From an uncultured Sphingomonas sp. (GTDB lineage: Bacteria; Pseudomonadota; Alphaproteobacteria; Sphingomonadales; Sphingomonadaceae), in assembly GCA_902806295.1 (NCBI GenBank), contig CADCWB010000175.1:1-12290 (forward strand): DNA of 12,290 nt. The letters run 5' to 3'. Position 1 is the stretch's first letter; the number at the start of each line of letters is the position of its first letter. A model generated the notes under the pieces. It was given only the letters and a program-made list of their open reading frames with translations. It did no database searches and was not told the origin of the DNA. The position numbers and the translations under genes are program-made. Shown in pieces: positions 1 to 5,761 of the stretch.

Positions 1-68
1 ACGGCTACATCTACCAGGTCGACCCGACGACCCGCCTCGTTCAGGCGGTGATCGAGGCGCTGGTCTAG
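1..68 (+). CDS. C-terminal end of an unidentified protein (5' truncated)
   Basis: An open frame enters from the left edge (first full codon at 3) and stops at TAG 66-68. The visible tail is about 21 residues, beginning GYIYQVDPTTRLVQ and ending VIEALV. It is amphipathic and helix-like, and has the coding-type GC-rich third positions of its neighbours. I do not recognise the family. The perfect hairpin directly after the stop supports a real gene end here. Too little is visible to assign a function. Confidence 0.5.
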   Translation, partial: GYIYQVDPTTRLVQAVIEALV

Positions 69-75
69 GAAGCTT

Positions 76-101
76 GGGCCGAGGTCTCATGACCTCGGCC
101 C
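76..101 (+). terminator. Perfect 11-bp hairpin after the upstream gene; possible terminator
   Basis: GGGCCGAGGTC (76-86), a four-base TCAT loop, then the exact complement GACCTCGGCCC (91-101). It starts 7 bases after the stop codon at 66-68 and ends about 10 bases before the ribosome-binding site of the next gene. No T-run follows, so it is not a textbook intrinsic terminator. In GC-rich alphaproteobacteria, T-poor hairpins at gene ends are common, and it could act with Rho or protect an mRNA 3' end. An operator is the alternative reading. Confidence 0.5.
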
Positions 102-123
102 GGCTCGCAACAGGGAGAGGTGA

Positions 124-678
124 ATGAGGCATCTGCTGTTCGCCGGCGCACTGGCGCTGGCCGCCGCCGCTTGCGGCAACCAAGGCGATGGCGCCAATCA
201 AGCAGCGCCAGCAACGAACACGGCCGGGGCCAACAAGCCGAGCGGCACCATCGCCGCCGGCCTGGGCAACAGCCGGCTGGCCGCGGCAGTTCAGGCCGCG
301 GGCCTAAAGGACACGCTGGAGGGCGCCGGTCCGTACACCGTGCTCGCTCCGACCGACCGGGCGTTGGCCAAGCTCCCGCCCGGGCGCCTGGACGCTTTGC
401 TCAAACCGGAAGGCAAGGAGCAACTCACCGTTCTGCTAACCCGCCATATCTTGCCCGGCACCATGCTGACGGCTGACATCGAAAAGGCGATCGCAACGGG
501 TGGCGGCAAGGCGGTGCTGGCGAGCATGGCGGGTGGCACCATCACTGCGACCCGCGAGGGTGGGCGGGTCGTTCTCACCGCTGCCGACGGCTCCAAAGCG
601 GCCATGGCCGGGGCCGAGCAGCCCTATGGCAACGGCGTCGTCCACCCGATCGACACGGTACTCGCCAAGCCGGGCTGA
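124..678 (+). CDS. Fasciclin (FAS1) domain lipoprotein
   Basis: 184 residues. The start ATG is preceded by a clear GGGAGAGG ribosome-binding site (112-119). The N-terminus is a lipoprotein signal: Arg3, a hydrophobic Leu/Ala stretch, then AAAC with the acylated cysteine at residue 17. A Gly/Asn/Ala-rich linker (about 18-40) leads to one FAS1 domain (about 41-182). That domain shows the family pattern of a helical start (LAAAVQAAGLKDTLE), the core YTVLAPTDRA, helices up to LLTRHILPG, and a closing strand GNGVVHPIDTVL. FAS1 domains are secreted or surface modules linked to adhesion and ligand binding. The bacterial role is mostly unknown, so none is claimed. It is predicted to be anchored in the envelope. 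It stands alone ahead of dnaN, separated by 151 bases with a predicted promoter, so co-regulation with replication genes is not implied. Confidence 0.9.
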   Translation: MRHLLFAGALALAAAACGNQGDGANQAAPATNTAGANKPSGTIAAGLGNSRLAAAVQAAGLKDTLEGAGPYTVLAPTDRALAKLPPGRLDALLKPEGKEQLTVLLTRHILPGTMLTADIEKAIATGGGKAVLASMAGGTITATREGGRVVLTAADGSKAAMAGAEQPYGNGVVHPIDTVLAKPG

Positions 679-730
679 GCGACCCCAAGCGGCGTGCCCG
701 CAGCTGAGCGAACGATAAGCAGCCAAGCCA

Positions 731-759
731 CTGGCACGGCCCAATCGGCTCGCTATAAC
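731..759 (+). promoter_or_regulatory. Predicted promoter of dnaN (sigma-70 type)
   Basis: A -35-like CTGGCA (731-736, 4/6 to TTGACA) and a -10 TATAAC (754-759, 5/6 to TATAAT) are separated by 17 bases. They lie in the 151-base gap between the fasciclin gene and dnaN. The -10 is preceded by CGC, the same CGCTATA core seen at the helicase and gyrB promoters here. Transcription would start near 766, leaving a leader of about 64 nt. That leader contains a small hairpin (TTGCC 799-803 with GGCAA 808-812). This is a prediction from sequence only. Confidence 0.5.
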
Positions 760-829
760 GGCGTTCCAACAGCGGGCGCGTCCGGGTGTTTCGGATGCTT
801 GCCCAGGGGCAAAAGGGCAAAGCAGCGCG

Positions 830-1933
830 ATGAAGGCGACGATCGAACGGGCCACTCTCCTTAAGTGCCTCAGCCACGTCCAGTCGGTGGTGGAGCGGCG
901 CAACACCATTCCGATCCTTTCCAACGTCATGCTCGACGCGCGGGAGGACGGCTCCATTCGCCTGATGGCGACCGACCTCGACTTGCAGGTCGACGAGAGC
1001 GTACCGGCCAACGTCGCACAACCGGGCGCCATCACGGTGTCGGCGCATACCTTCTTCGATATCGTTCGCAAGCTGTCGGAGGGCAGCCAGGTCGAGCTCA
1101 GCGCCGCCGACGGCAAGATGCAGGTCGTGGCCGGTCGCGCCCGCTTTAATCTCTCGACGCTGCCCCGCGACGACTTCCCGGTGATCGCCGAAGGCGACCT
1201 GCCGACCCGCTTCGAACTGCCCGCCGCCACCTTGCGCCAGATCATCGACAAAACGCGCTTTGCCATCTCCTCGGAGGAGACGCGCTATTATCTGATGGGC
1301 ATCTTCCTTCACATCGCCGACGACCAGTTGAAGGCGGCCGCCACCGACGGCCACCGCCTGGCGCGCGTGACGGTGCCCAAGCCGGACGGCGCCGACGGCA
1401 TGCCGGACGTGATCGTGCCGCGGAAATGCGTCGCGGAGCTGCGCAAGCTGCTCGACGAGGTCGAAGGCACGGTCGAGGTGTCCCTCTCCCCGACCAAGAT
1501 CCGCTTTGTGCTCGGCCACGCGGTGCTGACGAGCAAGCTGATCGACGGCACCTTTCCCGACTATAATCGGGTGATCCCGACCGCCAACGACAAGCTGCTG
1601 AAGCTCGACCCCAAGAGCTTCGCCGCCGGCGTTGATCGCGTTTCGACCATCGCCAGTGAGAAGACCCGGGCGGTCAAGATCGGCGTGGACCGCGACAAGG
1701 TCACGCTGTCCGTGACCAGTCCGGAGAACGGGATTGCGACCGAGGAACTCGCCGCCGACTATGCCGCGGATGGACTCGAGATCGGCTTCAACGCGCGGTA
1801 CCTGCTCGACATCCTGCACGAGATCGAGGGCGACAGCGTCGAAGTCCACCTGGCCGACGCGGCTGCCCCAACCCTCCTACGCGAGAATGACAAGAGCTCG
1901 GCGCTATACGTGCTGATGCCAATGCGGGTGTGA
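830..1933 (+). CDS. dnaN: DNA polymerase III subunit beta (sliding clamp)
   Basis: 367 residues, against 366 in E. coli. DnaN forms the ring-shaped dimer that encircles DNA and tethers DNA polymerase III and many repair enzymes through a hydrophobic cleft. The N-terminal region MKATIERATLL, the conserved block RRNTIPILSNV (about 22-32), the ATDLDLQV segment and the C-terminus ALYVLMPMRV match the family from end to end, covering the three repeated clamp folds. The ribosome-binding site is weak (AGGG at 814-817, 12 bases from ATG). The start is fixed by the family-typical N-terminus. The gene ends in GTGA, overlapping the next gene by 4 bases, which suggests translational coupling. No dnaA lies immediately upstream, unlike the classical dnaA-dnaN-recF-gyrB order. 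Confidence 0.98.
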   Translation: MKATIERATLLKCLSHVQSVVERRNTIPILSNVMLDAREDGSIRLMATDLDLQVDESVPANVAQPGAITVSAHTFFDIVRKLSEGSQVELSAADGKMQVVAGRARFNLSTLPRDDFPVIAEGDLPTRFELPAATLRQIIDKTRFAISSEETRYYLMGIFLHIADDQLKAAATDGHRLARVTVPKPDGADGMPDVIVPRKCVAELRKLLDEVEGTVEVSLSPTKIRFVLGHAVLTSKLIDGTFPDYNRVIPTANDKLLKLDPKSFAAGVDRVSTIASEKTRAVKIGVDRDKVTLSVTSPENGIATEELAADYAADGLEIGFNARYLLDILHEIEGDSVEVHLADAAAPTLLRENDKSSALYVLMPMRV

Positions 1934-2901
1934 CGGCGCAGGCTGAGGTTCCCGAGGGCGCTCGCGGCGCTCGCATCTGGCTCTACAAGCGGCCGTTCCG
2001 GGTGGGCATGCACGAGGCGCTGGTGCAGCTCGATGCTCGGCTGGGCGGCCTGTTCAGTAGCTTGTGGATCGAGGGCAAAGAGGTTGCTTGGGACTCGACC
2101 CCGGCGGCCGGGCAGGAGGCGGTGCGCAATCACGCGCTGAGTGCGACTCTGCCCGATGGTCGCCTGTTGGAGGTCGACGCCGGTTACATCAGCATGAGCA
2201 ATGTGGGCATCGCGGCGAAGGTCGAGGGCGTGCTGGTGCACGAGAGCCATCCCGGCCGGCGCATCGCCTACCCCGCGCGCGCCGCCAAGATGATCACCCA
2301 GCAGGGTCGGGATGGTCGCCCGGCTTACGACCCCGACAAGTTGCGGCGAAACAAGGTGCCGATCATGGTCGACATCGCCACCGGCATCCTGTTCTTCATC
2401 GTCGCCAAGCTCACCGATCTCCGAACCGCAGCGCTGATCGGCGCCGGACTGGGCATCGCGCTGATCATCGCCCAGCGGTTCGTGAAGGTCGACCTGATCG
2501 GCGGTCTGGCGCTGTTCGGGGTCGTCATGCTGCTGATCTCGGCCGGCTTCGCCATTCTGTTCGAGGATGACGAGCTGATCAAGCAGCGCTCCACCATTGT
2601 CGGGCTGATCGGCGCCGCCTGCTTCCTATTCGACGGGCTGATCCTGAAAGGGCGCCGCCTCGGGCACGGTATGAACCGCTACTTGGCGTATTCCGACATC
2701 GACGAGCAGCGCTTGGCGATCGGAATGGGGCTGACCGGAGCCGTCATGGCCCTGGCCAACTATTTGGTCGTACGGCTGGTCTCGACTGACGTGTGGCTAT
2801 TCTACACGACCTTCGGCGATATTCCCTTGTCGATCGGGCTTGTGCTGCTCGCAATTAAGTGGGCTCGGAGCGGACCTGGCCAGCGGAGCCTTGCGGCCTG
2901 A
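1930..2901 (+). CDS. YciB/IspZ-type inner-membrane septation-like protein with extra N-terminal domain
   Basis: 323 residues, starting at the GTG that overlaps the dnaN stop codon. Residues 1 to about 140 are soluble, mixed beta-rich and charged, and I do not recognise them. From about 143 to 311 there are some six hydrophobic segments (roughly 143-160, 165-182, 189-210, 222-240, 262-283, 297-311). This membrane part resembles the YciB (intracellular septation protein A, IspZ) family: FEDDELIK (211-218) corresponds to the FHNDEFIK-like motif of E. coli YciB, and the GAVMALANY...TDVWLFYTTFG segment corresponds to its last conserved block. YciB is an inner-membrane protein implicated in envelope integrity and septation. 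E. coli YciB is about 180 residues, so the front half is an addition. recF starts one base after its stop. The family match was made by eye; the function of the fusion is unknown. Confidence 0.72.
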   Translation: MTAQAEVPEGARGARIWLYKRPFRVGMHEALVQLDARLGGLFSSLWIEGKEVAWDSTPAAGQEAVRNHALSATLPDGRLLEVDAGYISMSNVGIAAKVEGVLVHESHPGRRIAYPARAAKMITQQGRDGRPAYDPDKLRRNKVPIMVDIATGILFFIVAKLTDLRTAALIGAGLGIALIIAQRFVKVDLIGGLALFGVVMLLISAGFAILFEDDELIKQRSTIVGLIGAACFLFDGLILKGRRLGHGMNRYLAYSDIDEQRLAIGMGLTGAVMALANYLVVRLVSTDVWLFYTTFGDIPLSIGLVLLAIKWARSGPGQRSLAA

Positions 2902-2902
2902 C

Positions 2903-3961
2903 GTGCCCGTCACCCGCCTCACCCTCCACAACTTCCGCAACTACCCTGAGCTGTTGATCGAACCCGGCCCCGGCTTCGTCTGCCTTTATGGCGAGAATGG
3001 CGCGGGCAAGACCAACATTCTGGAAGCCGTGTCACTGCTTGCTCCGGGACGCGGTCTCCGGGGCGCCCCGCTGGGCGAGATGGGGCGGAGCGACGGACCG
3101 GGCGGTTTCGGGATTGCGGCGCGTCTCGACGGCGTGGATCTTGGGACCGGAACACTCCCGGCTGCGCCTGAACGGCGGCAGGTGCGGATCAATGGTGCAC
3201 CGACGGCGGTCAACAGCCTGGCCGAATGGCTGTCGGTGCTGTGGCTCACTCCGGCGATGGACCGTCTGTTCGCGGGAACTGCGGGTGAGCGGCGCCGCTT
3301 TCTCGATCGGCTGGTGCTGGCGCTGGAGCCGGGCCATGCCCATTACGCGGCCCGCTACGAAGCTGCCATGCGCGCGCGCAACAAGCTGTTGGCCGAACCC
3401 GACGGCGCCGACCCCGATTGGCTCGGAGCACTGGAGGCGGGGATGGCCGAGCATGGCGCCGTCTTGGCGCAGGCCCGCGCTCGCACGGTCGAGGCGCTGG
3501 ACGAGCGACTGTCGGCAACCCCGGACGATGGCTTCGCCCGGGCCGAGATCGCACTCGCCGGCTGGAGCGAATGCGATCTCGCCGGCGTGCTGCGAGCCAA
3601 TCGCGGCCGTGACGCCGCTGCCGGCCGCGCCACGGAAGGCCCGCATCGGCAGGACTTGCTGGTCACCCACCGAGCCAAGGGGCAGCCCGCTTCCCGCAGC
3701 TCCACCGGCGAGCAGAAGGCCCTGCTGCTTGGCCTCGTTCTGGCCCATGCCGAGCTGGTCGCCGACCGCCGCGGCGCACCTCCGCTGCTGCTCCTCGATG
3801 AAGTCGCCGCGCACCTCGATCCCGGCCGTCGAGCCGCCCTGTTCATGCGCTTGGAAGGGCGCGGCCAGGTGTGGCTGACGGCCACCGAACCTGCGCTGTT
3901 CGACGGCATCGGCGACGCCGCCCGCTTCCATGTCGCGAGCGGAACTGCTGAGCCCGCCTGA
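2903..3961 (+). CDS. recF: DNA replication and repair protein RecF
   Basis: 352 residues from a GTG start, against 357 in E. coli. RecF is a cytoplasmic SMC-like ATPase that, with RecO and RecR, loads RecA at single-strand gaps and stalled forks. Visible motifs are the N-terminal RLTLHNFRNY typical of RecF, Walker A GENGAGKT (30-37), the ABC-type signature STGEQKALLLGLVLAHAEL (from about 267), Walker B LLLLDE with Asp about 299, and a D-loop AAHLD. The frame is open upstream to an ATG at 2840 inside the preceding gene. I chose GTG 2903 because it gives the conserved RecF N-terminus and lies one base after the preceding stop; a GGAG at 2885-2888 is somewhat distant. It is probably in one transcript with dnaN and the membrane gene. 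Confidence 0.96.
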   Translation: MPVTRLTLHNFRNYPELLIEPGPGFVCLYGENGAGKTNILEAVSLLAPGRGLRGAPLGEMGRSDGPGGFGIAARLDGVDLGTGTLPAAPERRQVRINGAPTAVNSLAEWLSVLWLTPAMDRLFAGTAGERRRFLDRLVLALEPGHAHYAARYEAAMRARNKLLAEPDGADPDWLGALEAGMAEHGAVLAQARARTVEALDERLSATPDDGFARAEIALAGWSECDLAGVLRANRGRDAAAGRATEGPHRQDLLVTHRAKGQPASRSSTGEQKALLLGLVLAHAELVADRRGAPPLLLLDEVAAHLDPGRRAALFMRLEGRGQVWLTATEPALFDGIGDAARFHVASGTAEPA

Positions 3962-3968
3962 GTGGAGG

Positions 3969-3996
3969 TGGACTTTTCCCGCCTTCGCGCTATATA
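3969..3996 (+). promoter_or_regulatory. Predicted promoter of the DEAD-box helicase gene
   Basis: A -35 TGGACT (3969-3974) and a -10 TATATA (3991-3996) are separated by 16 bases, directly after the recF stop. The layout matches the gyrB promoter in this window (GTGACT, 16 bases, TATATC), including the CGC immediately before the -10. Predicted transcription start is near 4003, so the helicase mRNA would carry an untranslated leader of about 150 nt. Confidence 0.6.
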
Positions 3997-4002
3997 CGCC
4001 CT

Positions 4003-4154
4003 CAGCGAGACGCACAGACAAGCGGCGTGATCGGCCTTTCGGCCGGCCCGTGTCTCGGTTCCCCTTTAAGTTCTCCACATCACGCGGGGTTCTTTTCTCA
4101 CCCGACTTCCGGGCGCGATTTGCCGCGCGCGGACGTGATGCAGATGGATTTCTC
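4003..4154 (+). promoter_or_regulatory. Structured 5' leader of the helicase mRNA
   Basis: About 150 nt between the predicted transcription start and the helicase ATG. Two paired regions stand out. The first is an 8-bp stem CGAGACGC (4006-4013) with GTGTCTCG (4050-4057, one G-U), enclosing a hairpin TCGGCC-TTTC-GGCCGG (4031-4046, one G-U). The second is a 7-bp stem CATCACG (4078-4084) with CGTGATG (4134-4140), enclosing smaller hairpins such as GCGCG/CGCGC (4113-4117 with 4124-4128). The second stem closes just ahead of the weak ribosome-binding region (GATGGA, 4143-4148). RNA-helicase genes in several bacteria have long cold-responsive leaders, so thermal or autoregulatory control is plausible but inferred. 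Confidence 0.5.
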
Positions 4155-5675
4155 ATGACTTTCGAACAACTCGGCTTGATGAAGCCGCTGACCGACGCGC
4201 TCGCCGCGAAAAACTACACCCAGCCGACGCCGATCCAGGCTCAGGCCATTCCGACTGTGCTGACCGGCCGCGACCTGCTGGGCATTGCTCAGACGGGTAC
4301 CGGCAAGACGGCCGCTTTTATGCTGCCGTCGTTGCAGCGTCTTAATGCTGCCAAGCGCATTCCGCGTCCGGGCCAGATCCGCATGCTGGTGCTAGCGCCG
4401 ACTCGGGAGCTTGCCTCCCAGATCGCCGCTAGCGCGGAGGCCTATGGCAAGGGCCTGCGCGCCAGCGTCGGCGTGATCTTCGGTGGCGTGGCCAACCAGA
4501 AGAGCATCCGTACCGTTCAACGCGGGCTTGATGTGCTGGTTGCCACCCCCGGCCGACTGCTCGACCTGGTCGACCAGCGGGCGGTGAACCTGTCGGAGCT
4601 GGAGATCCTCGTCCTGGACGAGGCCGACCAGATGCTCGACCTCGGCTTCATCCATGCGCTCAAGCGGATCGTGAAGATCATCCCGGCCAAGCGCCAGACC
4701 CTGTTCTTCTCGGCCACCATGCCGCGGATGATCAAGCAGCTGGCCGACACCTACCTGTCCAACCCGGCCGAAGTGTCGGTTGCGCCCGTAGCGACCACCG
4801 CCGAGCGGGTCGAGCAGCAGGTGACCTTCGTCAACCAGGCGGAGAAGACCGCGCTGCTGACGCTGTTCTTCCAGACGCAGCAGATTGATCGTTCGCTGGT
4901 ATTCAGCCGCACCAAGCATGGTGCCGACAAGGTGGTGCGCCAGCTTGCCGCGGCCGGCATCGCGGCCAATGCGATTCACGGCAACAAGAGCCAGCCGCAG
5001 CGGGAAAAGGCGCTTGCCGCCTTCCGTTCCGGCGAGGTGCCGATCCTGGTCGCGACCGACATCGCCGCGCGCGGAATCGATATTCCGGGCGTCAGCCACG
5101 TCATCAACTTCGACCTGCCGAACGTTCCGGAGCAGTATGTGCACCGGATCGGGCGGACCGCTCGCGCCGGGGCGACCGGCATCGCCATCGCCTACTGTGC
5201 CGAAGACGAGAAGGCGTACCTGCGCGATATCGAGAAGCTGACCCGGCAGAAGGTCACGCCGACCCCGCTACCGGCCGGCTTCAATCAGGCGGTGGAAGCC
5301 CTGAAGCGGTTAAAGCCCGAACCGAAGCGCGCTCCGCAGCCGGCCCGAAACAACACCAAGCTGCGCCAGGGTCGCGGGCGGGACTCCGATCCGCGTCGCG
5401 ATCAGCTCCCCCGCCATGACCCGCGGTCCGACATGCCGCGCGGCGATGAGCGCGTGCACGGGCAAGCCCAGCCGCGCCACCCGCGCCCGGCGGCCGCCCA
5501 CCCGCACGCTTACGGTCGGCCGCAGGGCGGCGAAGGCCGCACGGTCGGCAACCCGGCACGGGCCGGAGCGCCGTCGGGGCAGGGCCGTCCAGTCCAGGCC
5601 GGTCGTCCAAGCAACGGCGGCAATGGCGGCGGCCGTGGTCGCGGCCGTCCGGCCGGCCAACGCTCCGCCTACTAG
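4155..5675 (+). CDS. DEAD-box ATP-dependent RNA helicase, RhlE type
   Basis: 506 residues. It unwinds short RNA duplexes, with family roles in ribosome assembly and RNA decay. Motifs in order: Q motif (F3 to Q28, including YTQPTPIQAQ), Walker A AQTGTGKT (45-52), PTRELASQ, TPGRLLDLV, DEAD (155-158), SAT (186-188), ATDIAARGIDIP and HRIGRTAR (330-337). From about residue 375 the protein is a low-complexity tail rich in Arg, Pro, Gly and His, a probable disordered RNA-binding region; this core-plus-basic-tail layout is RhlE-like. The frame is open back to 3930, but that stretch overlaps recF, contains the promoter and has no conserved features. ATG 4155 gives MTFEQLGL, the normal family start. 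It follows recF but has its own predicted promoter, and a hairpin lies after its stop. Confidence 0.95.
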   Translation: MTFEQLGLMKPLTDALAAKNYTQPTPIQAQAIPTVLTGRDLLGIAQTGTGKTAAFMLPSLQRLNAAKRIPRPGQIRMLVLAPTRELASQIAASAEAYGKGLRASVGVIFGGVANQKSIRTVQRGLDVLVATPGRLLDLVDQRAVNLSELEILVLDEADQMLDLGFIHALKRIVKIIPAKRQTLFFSATMPRMIKQLADTYLSNPAEVSVAPVATTAERVEQQVTFVNQAEKTALLTLFFQTQQIDRSLVFSRTKHGADKVVRQLAAAGIAANAIHGNKSQPQREKALAAFRSGEVPILVATDIAARGIDIPGVSHVINFDLPNVPEQYVHRIGRTARAGATGIAIAYCAEDEKAYLRDIEKLTRQKVTPTPLPAGFNQAVEALKRLKPEPKRAPQPARNNTKLRQGRGRDSDPRRDQLPRHDPRSDMPRGDERVHGQAQPRHPRPAAAHPHAYGRPQGGEGRTVGNPARAGAPSGQGRPVQAGRPSNGGNGGGRGRGRPAGQRSAY

Positions 5676-5684
5676 GCGTTCTAC

Positions 5685-5710
5685 GAGGGCCGTCGCTCCC
5701 GGCGGCCCTC
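5685..5710 (+). terminator. Hairpin terminator after the helicase gene
   Basis: GAGGGCCGTC (5685-5694), loop GCTCCC, then GGCGGCCCTC (5701-5710). This is a 10-bp stem with one G-U pair, starting 9 bases after the TAG at 5673-5675. There is no T-run, as with the other gene-end hairpin in this window. It lies directly ahead of the predicted gyrB promoter, which fits separation of the two transcription units. Confidence 0.6.
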
Positions 5711-5727
5711 CTCGCGTACGCGCGCGC

Positions 5728-5755
5728 GTGACTTCGACTGCCGAGTCGCTATATC
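5728..5755 (+). promoter_or_regulatory. Predicted promoter of gyrB, giving a leaderless mRNA
   Basis: A -35 GTGACT (5728-5733) and a -10 TATATC (5750-5755) have a 16-base spacer, with CGC before the -10. The -10 ends only 6 bases before the gyrB ATG at 5762, so the normal start distance of about 7 bases puts +1 at or next to that ATG. There is no ribosome-binding site between them. gyrB promoters in some bacteria respond to supercoiling; nothing here shows that directly. Confidence 0.6.
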
Positions 5756-5761
5756 TTGCCC

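Noticed and set aside
732..750. TGGCACG resembling half of a sigma-54 (-24/-12) promoter upstream of dnaN
   Set aside because: The -12 GC element is missing at the required spacing (positions 743-747 read AATCG), while a good sigma-70-type -10 lies next to it.
575..1849. 424-codon open frame on the minus strand across dnaN
   Set aside because: It lies antisense to an unmistakable dnaN, has no recognisable domain, and long antisense frames are expected in GC-rich coding DNA.
2840..2902. ATG 2840 as the recF start
   Set aside because: It lies inside the membrane protein gene and adds 21 residues not typical of RecF; GTG 2903 yields the conserved N-terminus.
3930..4154. 75-residue N-terminal extension of the helicase
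   Set aside because: It would overlap recF and include the promoter and structured leader; the family start MTFEQLGL begins at 4155.
3032..4156. Long minus-strand open frame opposite recF
   Set aside because: It is the shadow of recF and runs through the helicase promoter and leader; no protein motif is present.
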